64,000 nucleotides of DNA from Cohnella phaseoli (GTDB lineage Bacteria; Bacillota; Bacilli; Paenibacillales; Paenibacillaceae), in assembly GCF_003386235.1 (NCBI RefSeq), contig NZ_QRDZ01000003.1, positions 372,001 to 436,000 of the forward strand. Reading direction: 5' to 3'. How positions within the stretch are numbered: position 1 is the stretch's first letter; every line of letters begins with the position of its first letter. Under the pieces are notes generated by a model. The model was not told the origin of the DNA. It made no database searches and saw nothing but the letters and a program-made list of their open reading frames with translations. This document shows, in pieces, positions 1 to 11,100 of the stretch. Position numbers and translations under genes: made by a program.

Positions 1-1
1 G

Positions 2-535
2 ATCGGTTTTTACGATGTGATCTACCGTTTGAATTTGTTCGAACAGACAAAAGGGACGACATGGGACTTCTGCGGACTATCCGAGGAAATTACCGATGAA
101 TTGGGATTAACGATAAAAGTGAACAAGATCAGACCGGAACTCTCGGCCTATGATCTTATTTTTGTTCCCGGCGGAATGGGGACGAGGAAGCTGAGGTTTG
201 ACGAAAATTTCATCGGATGGCTTCGTCAAGCCGCCGATGTGCGCTACATCGTATCTGTCTGTACCGGATCGTTGTTAATCGGAGCAGCGGGATTTCTGAC
301 GGGGAAAAAAGCAACGACGCATCCCAGTGCATATGAGCTGCTGGAACCCTATTGTCAAGAAGTAATGAATGCTAGAATTGTGAAAGACGGCAATTTGATT
401 ACGGCCGGAGGCGTTTCGACATCAATCGACCTGGCTTTGTATCTTGTCGAGCTTTTTGTGAATAAAGAGGCCGTCGAGACGGTCAAGAAACAAATTGACT
501 ATCCGTACGAAATACAAGGAATTGTTGAAGTGTAG
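2..535 (+). CDS. DJ-1/PfpI family protein (5' end outside window)
   Basis: The reading frame is open to the left edge and starts with residues resembling the interior of a DJ-1/PfpI protein (GFYDV), so the N-terminus lies upstream; the GTG at 17 is probably not the true start. The nucleophile elbow is visible as SVCTGS, preceded by the FVPGG strand and followed by a THPSA segment and a GGVSTSID helix, the order found in the isocyanide hydratase-like/AraC-associated branch. Members are cytosolic glutamine amidotransferase-fold enzymes; the substrate cannot be read from sequence. It ends about 50 bases before the histidine kinase gene and may be unrelated to it. Confidence 0.85.
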   Translation: MGFYDVIYRLNLFEQTKGTTWDFCGLSEEITDELGLTIKVNKIRPELSAYDLIFVPGGMGTRKLRFDENFIGWLRQAADVRYIVSVCTGSLLIGAAGFLTGKKATTHPSAYELLEPYCQEVMNARIVKDGNLITAGGVSTSIDLALYLVELFVNKEAVETVKKQIDYPYEIQGIVEV

Positions 536-585
536 CTTCCTTACGAGAATAGACGAAATCGCATGCAGAAAGGGTACATAGCCGG

Positions 586-2346
586 ATGAACGCAGCATTA
601 TTCTACACAGGCATGGTCGTGGCCGCTATTCTGATGGGAGTTTCGTTGATATACGCTGTCATTTATCGGCGCGAGCGCGCAGTTCGTTATTTCGTTTGGC
701 TAATGGCCTGCCGATTGATTTATGCAGGTGGAGTCATTATGGAGTTGCAGGCGGACGCTCTGCCGGGCAAAGAATGGTTTCGCAGCATTCAGCAGATTGC
801 GCTCGTACTGAGCGTGCCATTATTTATTCTGTTTGTGCTGGACTTGTACAACAGGGATAAGTGGCGTAGGTTTTCCTCTCATCTGATCATTTTCGGTCCG
901 TTTGTGGGATGGGCGATCGTCGTCGCGACAGATTTTCGAACAGGGCTTATCTATGCCAGCAAGCAGCTCGTTAACGGACATTTGGAGACGGTCAGAACAC
1001 CGCTTGCGCTGAGCGTTAATCTGCTTTGTTTTACGATTATCGCGACAGGCCTCGTATTCGTCGTTCGATATATTCGCAGCGCTCGGCCCGAGGTGCGCAA
1101 AGCAGGCATGTGGGTGCTCGTCTTATGCTGTATTCCCGTTCTGTTTGAGCTGGCCAAGCTCACCGTTCCCGACTTGCAGGTTTGGCTGCTGCCGATTTCG
1201 GTATATACCGGCTTCCTCGGCATGATTATGCTGTGGTTGGTCGTTCGAAATCGACTCTTTTCGATCGTTCCTATGGCGAGGCAGCAGATCATCGACACTC
1301 AGCGGGAAGGCTTTCTGATTGCCGATCACAACGGGCGCATCGTCGATCATAACGGTTACGTTCAGCCCTTGCTTCTCGATTCGGAGGACGGCTCGCTTAT
1401 CGGACTGTACATCAACGATGTGCTGAGCGGTTGGCCGGAGTGGAAGGAAGCTTGCTTACAGATGCGGACGGAGAGAATGGAGATTCGCGGCGGCGGCCGT
1501 CTTCCCGATCGCGTCTTTATTCTGGACGTATACCCGCTGCTCTCTCAGAGAGGACGCAAGCACGGCACAGTCAGCGTCCTCTTCGACATTACGGAGAAGC
1601 AGCGGCATCTTGAACAGATCGCCTCGCTTAATCAGCTTAAGGATCAGCTGTTCACCGTCGTCTCGCACGACATTCGCGATCCGCTGGCTCTTCAGGTCAG
1701 CTTGATCGAGCTGTTGGAGGAATCCCGGTACTCGCTGCAGTCGGACCAGCGGGAACTGGTGGATACATTAAGCGAGCAAATTCGCAATACGTATACGATG
1801 GCCGAAAATTTGCTGGAATGGTTCCGCGTGCAGAAGGAAGGTTTCTCTCTTCGCGCCGACGGATTCGACCTGTCGCAGATCGTGCGCGAAGCTTGTCGAT
1901 CCTTGACGCTGCGCAGCGAAGTCAAGCAGGTTCGTCTGGTTAACGAAGTACCCGACGATTTCCGAATTCATGCGGACAGGGAAGCGATTCTGCTGATCGT
2001 GCGCAATCTGCTCTCGAATGCGATCAAGTTTTCGCGCAGAGGCGGTACAGTGCTTATCCGCGCACAGGAGGAAAAGCGCGAATGGCTGCTGGCCGTGCGC
2101 GACGACGGGATCGGGATGGACGATACGCAGCTGCGCCTTCTGTTCGACGATGCCAGCTTGGATACTCTTCCGGGCACCGAAGGAGAGAAGGGAGCCGGTC
2201 TGGGGCTGATGGTCAGCCGCCGGTTTCTACAACTGAGCGGCGGGCGTCTGCGCGTCGAAAGCGCGCCCGGGAAGGGCAGCACGTTTTATATCCATCTGCC
2301 GAAGGAGGGGGGTCGAAGCAATGAAGGTGCTGATCCTGGACGATGA
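586..2346 (+). CDS. Sensor histidine kinase with 7TM-type N-terminus
   Basis: This is a 586-residue membrane sensor kinase. Residues about 1-225 hold roughly seven hydrophobic segments, like the N-terminal 7TM histidine kinase sensor family. A PAS-like domain follows at about 235-340. The HisKA dimerisation helix carries the phosphoacceptor His361 in SHDIRDPL. The ATPase domain shows the N box (NLLSNAIKF), G1 (DDGIGMD) and G2 (GAGLGLM). The gene overlaps the next one by 26 bases, so kinase and response regulator are translationally coupled. The signal is unknown. Its position just upstream of a natural-product cluster makes cluster control possible, but nothing in the sequence proves it. Confidence 0.93.
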   Translation: MNAALFYTGMVVAAILMGVSLIYAVIYRRERAVRYFVWLMACRLIYAGGVIMELQADALPGKEWFRSIQQIALVLSVPLFILFVLDLYNRDKWRRFSSHLIIFGPFVGWAIVVATDFRTGLIYASKQLVNGHLETVRTPLALSVNLLCFTIIATGLVFVVRYIRSARPEVRKAGMWVLVLCCIPVLFELAKLTVPDLQVWLLPISVYTGFLGMIMLWLVVRNRLFSIVPMARQQIIDTQREGFLIADHNGRIVDHNGYVQPLLLDSEDGSLIGLYINDVLSGWPEWKEACLQMRTERMEIRGGGRLPDRVFILDVYPLLSQRGRKHGTVSVLFDITEKQRHLEQIASLNQLKDQLFTVVSHDIRDPLALQVSLIELLEESRYSLQSDQRELVDTLSEQIRNTYTMAENLLEWFRVQKEGFSLRADGFDLSQIVREACRSLTLRSEVKQVRLVNEVPDDFRIHADREAILLIVRNLLSNAIKFSRRGGTVLIRAQEEKREWLLAVRDDGIGMDDTQLRLLFDDASLDTLPGTEGEKGAGLGLMVSRRFLQLSGGRLRVESAPGKGSTFYIHLPKEGGRSNEGADPGR

Positions 2347-3430
2347 ACGAGCGATGCACACGATTATGAAGCAGATGCTGGCTCGAGTAGAGGGGATTGA
2401 ACGAGTCGAATGCTTTTTGGAGCCGGCAGAAGCGGTGGAGTATGCCCGCAAGGAGGCCGTCGATGTCGCCTTTATCGATATTAAGATCGGGAGAGAGAAC
2501 GGCTTGCAGGCAGCCGCGCAGCTGCGCGCGCTTGCGGGCGGACTGGACATCGTCTTTGTCACCTCCCATAAGGAATATGCGTTGGAATCGTTTGAGACTT
2601 ATCCGCTCGACTACATCGTCAAACCGATCTCGCGCAGCCGCCTGGAGCAGACTATTGCCCGGGCATTCGAGCGAAGAGCGCAAAACGCTGCAGACAAGCA
2701 AGCCGAACCGCGCTTACAGGTTCGCGCTTTGGGCGGGTTGGAGATATCCGGGGTGCAAGGCGGACGCGTGCGTTGGATTTCGCGCAAGAGCGCCGAGCTG
2801 TTCGCTTATCTCCTTCTCTGTCGGGGACAATTTGTCGCTAAAGGTCGAATTATCGAAGATATTTTCTTGGAAATGCCGATCAAGAATGCCGAAATTTATA
2901 TGAATACGGCGGTTTATCAGCTTCGCAAGGCGCTCACGCCGCTGGGGATGAAGGCGATTGTGCAATCCGCCAATGAGCAGTACCGTCTGGAAATGAGAGA
3001 GGTAGCCGTAGATTTTGTGCATTTTGAGGAACAGGTCAATCAATGGAACAGGGGAGCGGATTCCAGGGCCGAACTGGACGAAGGCATTGCTTTGGAGCAG
3101 CAATATACAGGGGCTCTGTTTGAGGATAACGCCTACCAATGGTGCGCCGCGGAGCAGTACAGGCTGGAACAGCTGTATATGAGCTTCGCCAAGCGTCTCG
3201 CCCGCGAGTTGGCCGAGCATCGAAGATACGAGCAGGCTGTTATCGTGCTCAGACGGGTTTTGGCGCTGGCCGAGCTGGACGAGGAAGCGAACTTACTGCT
3301 GCTGCACGCCTATCGGGAGCAGAAGGATCGACTTGCGCTCCAAGCCCATCTCCGCCATTACGCCGACCTGTATGAGCAGCAGCTTGGCCTGCCGCTGCCG
3401 GTCGAAGCCACTTCTTTTATGATCCTTTAA
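2321..3430 (+). CDS. Response regulator with BTAD/SARP-like transcriptional domain
   Basis: Residues 1-118 form a receiver domain with the acidic pair DDE near the N-terminus, phosphoacceptor Asp53 (FIDIK), a Thr/Ser switch in FVTSHK and the conserved Lys in IVKPIS. From about 130 there is an OmpR/SARP-like winged helix (ALGGLEI, then a segment ending in NTAVYQLRKAL). From about 225 to the end is a helical bacterial transcriptional activation domain with TPR character. This receiver-wHTH-BTAD build is common in Paenibacillus two-component activators. It is coupled to the kinase gene by overlap and converges, with a 14-base overlap of 3' ends, on the thioredoxin-like gene. Confidence 0.9.
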   Translation: MKVLILDDERAMHTIMKQMLARVEGIERVECFLEPAEAVEYARKEAVDVAFIDIKIGRENGLQAAAQLRALAGGLDIVFVTSHKEYALESFETYPLDYIVKPISRSRLEQTIARAFERRAQNAADKQAEPRLQVRALGGLEISGVQGGRVRWISRKSAELFAYLLLCRGQFVAKGRIIEDIFLEMPIKNAEIYMNTAVYQLRKALTPLGMKAIVQSANEQYRLEMREVAVDFVHFEEQVNQWNRGADSRAELDEGIALEQQYTGALFEDNAYQWCAAEQYRLEQLYMSFAKRLARELAEHRRYEQAVIVLRRVLALAELDEEANLLLLHAYREQKDRLALQAHLRHYADLYEQQLGLPLPVEATSFMIL

Positions 3431-3983
3431 TATTTTTGAACGCCACTTCGATCAGCTCGATATCGGCGGAGCCCACAATCGCATCGGCTACTTCCCCGCG
3501 TTCGTTAAAGAAATAGAGCGAAGGAAAACCGACGCCTCCGAATTTGTTGTAGATATCGCCGGCTTCGTCCAAAAGAACGGGATATTCAATATGATGCCGC
3601 TGCACATAATCTCGCACATCCTCCAGGTTGTCGCGAGCGGCAACATTGATGCCGTACACATTAATCTTGTCCTTGTACTTCTTTTCCAATTGGACAATTT
3701 TCGGCGCATCCTCATTGCAGTACGGACACCAAGAAGTAAAGAACAGCAGCACGGTCGGCTTTTCGGCAAAATGAACGTCAACCGCAGCGGTCGCCTCCGA
3801 CAAGCTGTTTAAAGTGAAATCGTTGGAGGTTTGTCGCATCTTGTCGACCGAAGCGTCGGATAAAGATGTCTCATTCGTGGCCGTATGTCTCGGCTTTTCC
3901 TCGCGATTTGCCAATAGATAGACAATGAGGACGGCAGAAACAACCAGAAGAAGGCTCGTAACCGCAACCTTTAATTTATTCAT
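3417..3983 (-). CDS. ResA/TlpA-type membrane-anchored thiol-disulfide oxidoreductase
   Basis: This is a 188-residue protein with an N-terminal signal anchor (about residues 5-24) followed by an extracytoplasmic thioredoxin fold. The active site is CPYC within a TSWCPYC context, and a cis-Pro loop is visible as GVGFPSLYF. ResA-type proteins reduce disulfides on the outer face of the membrane, for example apocytochrome c in Bacillus. No cytochrome maturation genes are next to it, so the partner is unknown. The ATG at 3983 has a GGGGGA ribosome-binding site. Its promoter must lie in the 127-base gap it shares with the divergent phosphopantetheinyl transferase gene. Confidence 0.88.
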   Translation of the reverse strand: MNKLKVAVTSLLLVVSAVLIVYLLANREEKPRHTATNETSLSDASVDKMRQTSNDFTLNSLSEATAAVDVHFAEKPTVLLFFTSWCPYCNEDAPKIVQLEKKYKDKINVYGINVAARDNLEDVRDYVQRHHIEYPVLLDEAGDIYNKFGGVGFPSLYFFNERGEVADAIVGSADIELIEVAFKNIKGS

Positions 3984-4110
3984 CGTATCCCCCTAACTTT
4001 CCAATTCGTTACAGCGATGATATTCTATTTTCAATAAAAAATAAAGAAAATATACGCTATTGAAGTTGGGCATTTGGTTCAGCTTGCATAGCTCATAAGG
4101 GGACGGAGAT

Positions 4111-4806
4111 TTGAACGAAATCCGGCTGTATGTCGTTTCAGTCAAAGACGGATTCGAGCTCAGCAGGCTCGATCGGGGGCTTGCCTTGTTGGATGAAGAG
4201 GAACTGCAGGTCTATCGCCGCTATCAGGTCGACTTCAAGAAAGTGGAGTTCGCCATTGGTCGCATCTTGTTAAAGACGCAGCTGGCGCAGCGAATCGGGG
4301 CCGACCCGCGATCGATCCGATTTCGCAAAAATCAGTACGGCAAGCTCTACCTTTCGGAGCAAGACATGGGAACAACAAGCGAGCAAGTCTTTTTCAATCT
4401 GTCTCACACGGATAAATTAATCGTTTGCGCGATGACGACATTAGGCGACATCGGCGTGGACGTTGAGCATATCGCCCGGGACCATTTGACTATTATGCCT
4501 CGCGTTTTTAACGAAACGGAGATCGAGTACGTAAACGCACAGCAGGGCGAGGAGGAAAAACTAGCGGCATTCTATATGATTTGGACGAGGAAGGAAGCGT
4601 ATATGAAGGCCAAGGGAATGGGCTTTTCTCTACCGCCTTTGTCGTTTGCCGTTCCTGTTCGGCCTGGTCGAGCGACGCAAGGGGAATGGGAGTATAACAC
4701 CTGCCGTCTTCGTGAGAAATATATGCTCTCGACCGCGCTGCATAATCCGACAGGATGCGACATTCATTACCGCATTCAAGAAATAGATTGCGAGTGGCTC
4801 GAGTAA
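4111..4806 (+). CDS. Sfp-type 4'-phosphopantetheinyl transferase
   Basis: This 231-residue enzyme activates carrier-protein domains by moving the phosphopantetheine arm of CoA onto the conserved serine. The signature motifs are clear: GVDVEHI for Mg2+ binding and WTRKEAYMKAKG (the WxxKEAxxK motif), with FNLSHT for CoA binding. The length matches Sfp/Gsp proteins (about 224-240). It starts at TTG 4111, nine bases or so after a GGGGACGGAG ribosome-binding site; no better ATG exists in frame. It sits directly before the giant NRPS, in the same direction, so it most likely modifies the six carrier domains and the free ACP of the cluster. Confidence 0.93.
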   Translation: MNEIRLYVVSVKDGFELSRLDRGLALLDEEELQVYRRYQVDFKKVEFAIGRILLKTQLAQRIGADPRSIRFRKNQYGKLYLSEQDMGTTSEQVFFNLSHTDKLIVCAMTTLGDIGVDVEHIARDHLTIMPRVFNETEIEYVNAQQGEEEKLAAFYMIWTRKEAYMKAKGMGFSLPPLSFAVPVRPGRATQGEWEYNTCRLREKYMLSTALHNPTGCDIHYRIQEIDCEWLE

Positions 4807-4870
4807 TTGTCTCCGCCATTCTCCTCCGGCAAGGCCGATAACCTGACCCGAAATCCGCAAACCCGCCAGT

Positions 4871-4924
4871 TCCGGCGAACGTAACCCGTTGAGCCCACAG
4901 GAGCTTTGCGGGTTTCTTTGACAT
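4871..4924 (+). terminator. Possible terminator after the PPTase gene
   Basis: An AAACCCGC arm pairs with GCGGGTTT about 40 bases later, and the second arm runs into TCTTTG. The loop is long and internally structured, so this is a weak terminator call. It lies in the 359-base gap before the NRPS gene. Confidence 0.35.
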
Positions 4925-5039
4925 TCCCGAATTCCTGACAAACTCCCCTTTTTTCTGCCGCACTCTCTCGAAAAAATTTGGATATTAGTGAAAAGTATCC
5001 CTGGATAAAGAATCTTGGCACTTGCTGGCCAATGGAAAA

Positions 5040-5105
5040 TTTAAGTAATCTTTAAGTAATCTATCTTTACAATTTTGTGCAAATGCACAGACGTTACACA
5101 AATTA
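5040..5105 (+). promoter_or_regulatory. Putative control region of the NRPS operon: 11-bp tandem repeat, palindrome
   Basis: TTTAAGTAATC occurs twice in direct tandem (5040-5050 and 5051-5061). An 11-base repeat equals one helical turn, the arrangement bound by OmpR/PhoB-family regulators. A TTTACA at 5066-5071 could be a -35 element, and a short palindrome GTGCA-AA-TGCAC follows at 5078-5089. I cannot place a convincing -10. The rest of the 4807-5165 gap holds only the weak terminator candidate and the AGGAGG ribosome-binding site at 5149-5154. Confidence 0.4.
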
Positions 5106-5165
5106 ACTAAAAGAGGGGAATAGCGCCTGAACGCGAGATTAGATGACTAGGAGGTAAGCTGGGCG

Positions 5166-8100
5166 ATGCATAAAGGAGATACGCTAGTCGAATTGCTCTC
5201 CGTAAATCGAACGAAGCATAAAGGAATCACGTTTGTTCACAAGAAACAAGAGCATCACGTATCTTACGATCAACTGTACGAACGATCGATGGCTTATCTC
5301 GGCGATCTGCAAAAGAAAGGGCTGCGCAAGGGAGATCGCGTCGTCTTGCTGCTCCAAGAGAACGAGGCCTTTCTTCTTGCCTTCTGGTCATGCTTGTTGG
5401 GCGGAATCGTTCCGGTTCCGATCCAGTATGCGACGACGAAAGAACAGACCGTTAAATTTTTCGAAGTATGGCGGATGCTTGATAATCCCAGTCTTATTAC
5501 CGACTCGGAGCAGCATGAGCATCTTCGACAGTTTGCGGATCGGCAGGGGAAATATCCGTTAACGGACCGCGAGCGCATCGTCATCTACGACGAGCTGATC
5601 CAGGGCAAGCCGGGGATTATCCCCGACATTTCTCCCGGGGATTGCGCCTTTATCCAGTTTTCTTCGGGGTCTACAGGACAGCCTAAGGGCGTTGTGCTCA
5701 CACACGAAAATTTGCTGACAAATATTCGTGCGATCGTCGGCGGGTGCGGAGCTACGGAATCCGATTCGTCGATCAGCTGGCTGCCGCTCACCCATGACAT
5801 GGGCTTGATCGGATTTCATCTCGCGCCGGTGTATGCATCGATGAACCAGTGGATTATGCCTTCGACCTTGTTCATGATGCAGCCGATGCAGTGGATGGAA
5901 CTGGTGCATCGGAAGCGAATTTCCATGCTGTCGTCCCCCAACTTCGGGTACCAGCATTTTCTCAGACATTTCAAGGAGAAGGCGGCTGGCGAGTGGGATC
6001 TTAGCTGCGTCAGACTCATCTATAACGGAGCGGAACCGATATCGGCGCATATTTGCGAGGATTTTGTGGATCGCTTGGCTCCGTACGGATTGCGACGAAA
6101 CGCGATGTTCCCGGTTTACGGATTGGCGGAAGCAAGTCTGGCCGTCACGTTCCCGCCGGTAGAGGAAGAGGTTGTTGCGATTCATCTTTCCAGGCGAGCG
6201 CTGCGAATCGGCGAACCGCTGGCGATGAATCCGGACGACGAAGAGGATCGGGTCACATTTGTAGATGTAGGATTCCCTGTAGCGGATTGCGAGGTGAGAA
6301 TTAGCGGAGACGATCATGCTGAGCTTCCGGAAGGAACGGTTGGACATATCCATATTCGCGGAAAAAACGTAACGTCGGGATATTACCGAATGCCGCAAGT
6401 CAATGCGGCGTCATTCACACAAGAAGGGTGGTTTATTACGGGAGATATCGGCTTTATGCGCGGGGGCAGGCTTTGTGTCACAGGCAGACATAAGGACATT
6501 ATTTTTGTAAACGGGCAAAATGTGTACCCCCACGACATAGAAGGAACGATTGAAGCTTTGGAAGGCATTGCTCCGGGCCGAACCGCGGCCTGCGGCGTCT
6601 ATAATGAGCGGCTGGGGAGCGAGGAAGTGGTTTACTTCGTATCTCATCGCGGGGAGCCGGAGAAGTTCGCGGATCAGGCGGCAAGAATTCAACGCGCCTT
6701 AAACGCACGCATGGGCATCGACGTGAGAAACGTGCTCCCTGTCAGAGCCATTCCTAAAACGACAAGCGGCAAAACGCAAAGGTACAAGCTGGCGGAGCAG
6801 TTCAGGGCGGGCGAATTCGCCGAGCTTGCGCAAACGATGACGGAGCTCTTGCAGGCGAACCTCCAACACAAAGCGCATAAATCGCCGCAGAACGCTACCG
6901 AAGCCAAGCTGCTGGCCATTTGGCAGGAAGTTCTGGAGAGAGAGCGGATCGGCACGGACGACGCTTTCTTTGAAATCGGCGGACAGTCCTTGGGCGCTTC
7001 GCACGTTCTTGCTCGGATCGAGCATGAATTCGAGGTAGAGGTCCCTATCCAGAGACTGTTTGAGCTTGCGACGATTGAAGCGATGGCCGAGTATATCGAT
7101 CGGGCGGAGAAAATTCGCATCCAGCGGATAGAGCCGCTTAGGGAGCGGAGAGAAGCGTATCCGGCGACGTTTGCGCAGCAGCGGATGGTAATGGCGGAGC
7201 AGAACGAAGGCGTTCACACCGCTTATGTCATTGCAGGCGTCATGAAAATTGCCGGTACATTGGACAGAGACGCAATCGCCCGCGCCTTCGGCGAACTCGT
7301 CGCAAGACATGAAGCGCTGCGCACCTCGTTCCATACGCGGGAAGAAGGGATCGTGCAGATCGTTCGCGACCGCGTGGATATTGCCGTGGATTGGCGGGAT
7401 GTCGCCGCGGAGCCGTCGGAGGCTCAGTTGCAAGCCGCTATACAAGCTTTTGATTTGTCGGCGCCTCCGCTGATGAGGGTACAGGTGTGGTCCTGGGCGG
7501 AAGATCGGCGGGCGGTGGCCGTCCATATTCATCATAGCGTGGCCGACGGTTTGGCGATGAACGTATTAATGGCGGAGTTCATTAAGCTTATTCAAGATCA
7601 GCCGCTGCCCGACCTTGCGCTGAGGTACAGCGATTTCGCATGCTGGCAGCAGGGCGGGATGAAAACCGAAACGCTGGAGGCCGGACGGCAATATTGGATG
7701 AACGCTCTGCAAGGCGAGCTTCCGGTAACGGAGCTGCTGACGGACCGGCGAAGACCTGCCGTCAAGAGCTATGCCGGGTCAAGCGTGAAGATCGGCCTGG
7801 ACAAGGAGGACGTCAAGGCGATCCAAGAGCTTGCGCAGCGATCAAACGCAACGCTGTATATGGTGCTGCTGTCTGCTTACTCGATTTTGCTGGCGAAGTA
7901 CTGCGGGCAGGAGGATGTCCTCGTCGGATCCCCAATCGCGGGAAGAAGCCATAACGGGCTGGAGCAAATGGTCGGAATGTTCGTCAACATGTCCGCGTTG
8001 CGAAGCTATCCGGAAGGGGATAAAACCTATCTCGATTACTTAGCCGAGACGAAAGAGGCGGCGCTGGGAGCGTTCGCTCAACAGGATTATCCGTTCGAAT

Positions 8101-11100
8101 TCGTGGTGGAGCAATTGGGGATGCAGCGCGACCCGAGCCGGAATCCGCTATTCGAATACGTATTTGTGTTGCAGGAGCGGCTGAACGTATCCGGAGCGGC
8201 CGGAGGACTGAGCTTCGAAGCCGACTTCGTCGAGCCGGCCGCGGTTCCGTTCGATCTGACGTTGGAGGCGTTGGCTGACGGCGATGATCTGGCTTTTACT
8301 TTCCGTTACGCGACGGAACTGTTCCGAGTATCCACGATAGAGCGAGTGGCGGAGCACTATATTCGTATCCTGCAGGACATCGTTAAGCATCCGGGCAAGC
8401 AGCTGAAGGACATCGAACTGCTGACTGCGGAAGAGAAGCAATGGCTCACGAGCGGCTGGAACTTGGCGTTTGCCCCATATCCGAAGGAGCAGACGATTCC
8501 GCAGCTGTTCGAGCGGCAAGCCGAGAAGTACCCGGAGCGAATGGCCGTGACGTTTAACGGAAGCTCTCATTCCTATCGGGACATCAACGAACGAGCGAAC
8601 CAACTGGCGCATGCGTTACTGGCCAGCGGGGCAGGTTCCGGCTTTGTCGCGGGATTGATGGCCGATCGCTCGGTGGAAATGATCGTCGCCATTCTGGCGA
8701 TTTTGAAGGCCGGAGGAGCGTATCTGCCGATTGATCCGACGTTCCCGGCGGAGCGCGCGGAGTACATGATGAGCGACAGCCGGGCAATCTGCATGCTGAC
8801 GATGGGCAAATGGCAGGAGCGCTGCTCGCGCTTGGGCCGTGTTATGCTGCTGGACGACGGCTCGTACGATAGCTTCAGCCGCGAGAATCTTCCGTCTCGT
8901 AACGAGGCTGGAGATCTGGCTTATATCATGTACACGTCGGGCTCGACCGGGAACCCGAAAGGGACGTGCACGACGCACGCCAACATCGTTCGGGTCGTGA
9001 AGGACACGAACTATATCGCCATCACGGAGCAAGATACGCTGCTGCAGCTGTCCAACTACGCTTTCGACGGATCGACATTTGATATTTTCGGCGCATTGTT
9101 GAACGGGGCGAAGCTCGTACTGGCCGATGCGGATACGGTCGGCGATACGAATCGGTTAAGCGAACTGCTGACGGCGGAAAAGGTAACCGTATTTTTCGTA
9201 ACGACGGCGCTGTTTAACGTCATCGTTGAGGAATACATCGACGCGCTCGCGCATGTGCGCAAAATATTGTTCGGCGGGGAACGGGCTTCGATCTCCCATG
9301 TTCGCAAGGCGTTCCAGGCGCTTGGACCCGGAAAGCTCATTCATGTGTACGGGCCGACGGAAACGACCGTATTTGCGACATATTACGAGATCGAGCAGTG
9401 GGAGGAGCAGGCGAGCGGCGTTCCGATCGGTAAGCCGATTAACGGAACGGGACTGTATGTTATGAACCGCTACGGACGTCCGCAGCCGATCGGCGTGCCG
9501 GGAGAACTGTGGATTTCCGGGGACGGGCTGGCTCGAGGGTATCTTAACCTTCCAGACGTCACCGCCGAGAAGTTTATCCCGCATCCTTACGAGGCGAACG
9601 AACGGGTGTACCGGACGGGGGATTTGGTGCGCTGGCTGCCCGGAGGCCATATTGAATTTCTGGACCGAATCGATCAACAGGTTAAAATTCGCGGCTTCCG
9701 CATCGAGTTAGGCGAGATTGAAGCTTGTCTGCTGGCTCATCCGCACCTTCAAGAAGCGTGCGTGATTGCGCGCGCTGCGGAAGGAAGTCCGTCTCTATGC
9801 GCCTACTATGTCGCGAATGAAGCCGTAAACGGGGAGGAGATCAGAGCTTACTTATCCGAAGCGCTGCCCCTGTTCATGGTTCCCGCCGATTTGATCGCAC
9901 TGGAGGCGATGCCGTTAACGTCGAACGGGAAGATCAACAAGAAGCTGCTGCCCGCTCCGGATCTGTCCCGTGGAAGCCATAAAGCCTATGTACCGCCAAC
10001 GGACGAATTGGAGCGCGCGCTTGCCGCGCTGTGGGAAAACCTGCTGCAGCGTCAGCCGATCGGAAGAGACGACCATTTCTTCGATTTGGGAGGGCATTCG
10101 CTTAAGGCGACCATCCTGTTGGCCCGGATCTACGAGCAGTTTCATGTGAAGGTTCCCTTTCAGCAGTTTATGCGAATGCCTACGATACAAAATTTGGCCG
10201 CGCTAATCAAACAGGGGGAAGTGAAAGCGTTTACTCCCCTGGTCTCGCGAGAAAATGCGTCGGGCGAGTATCCTGTCTCCCCCGCGCAGCAACGGCTGAT
10301 GATCCAGGAGCAATTGGAGGCGATGGGCACCAATTACAATATGCCGATCGTTCTGAAGGTGGACGGCTATCTTGATCCGCGTCAGGTGGAAGCCGCTTGG
10401 GAGCAGTTGGCCGCAATCCATGAACCGCTGCGTACCTCGTTCGTCTGGCGGCAGGGAGAGATGCGGCAAATCGTTCACCCGAACGCCCGCATACGCGTTC
10501 ATGCCGAAACGGCGGAGCGGGAGCAGGCGGAGGAACGGCTGCGAAGCTGGATTCGACCGTTTGATTTAGAGGCGGCTCCGCTGGTGCGAATCTATCTGCT
10601 GCGGATTTCCGCCGAAGAACAGTATTTGCTCATCGACATGCATCACATCATAGCGGACGGCGTCTCGGTTCAGCTCCTCTTTAACGAGATGTTCCGAATG
10701 ATGGGGGGTTATCCGGCGTCTCGGCCGCGCCTGCAATACAGGGACTACGTGCAGTGGTTGGAAGAGGAGCGGCATTCCGCCTCGTTCCGGCGGCAGCAGC
10801 AGTATTGGCGGGAGCAACTGGACGGCGAGCTTCCCGTACTGAACATGCCGCTGGACTACCCGCGCCGGGAGCATAAGACGTATCGCGGCGAGACGCTTCG
10901 CTTTACTGTGAATGCGGAAACGGGAGAGCGGATCCGTGCAGTCGCGCAGCGGGAGAACGTCACGGTTCATACCGTATTGTTCGCCGCGTACAGCGCGTTG
11001 CTGTACAAGCTCAGCGGTCAGGACGACTTCATCGTCGGCTCCCTCGTCGCAGGACGCAGCCATCCCGAAGTTCAGGACATGGTCGGCATGTTTAACAATT

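Noticed and set aside
5166..6905. Loading adenylation domain for an amino acid
   Set aside because: The VYGLAEASL and GQNVYPHDIE motifs and lack of amino-acid A-domain core sequences mark a fatty-acyl-AMP ligase.
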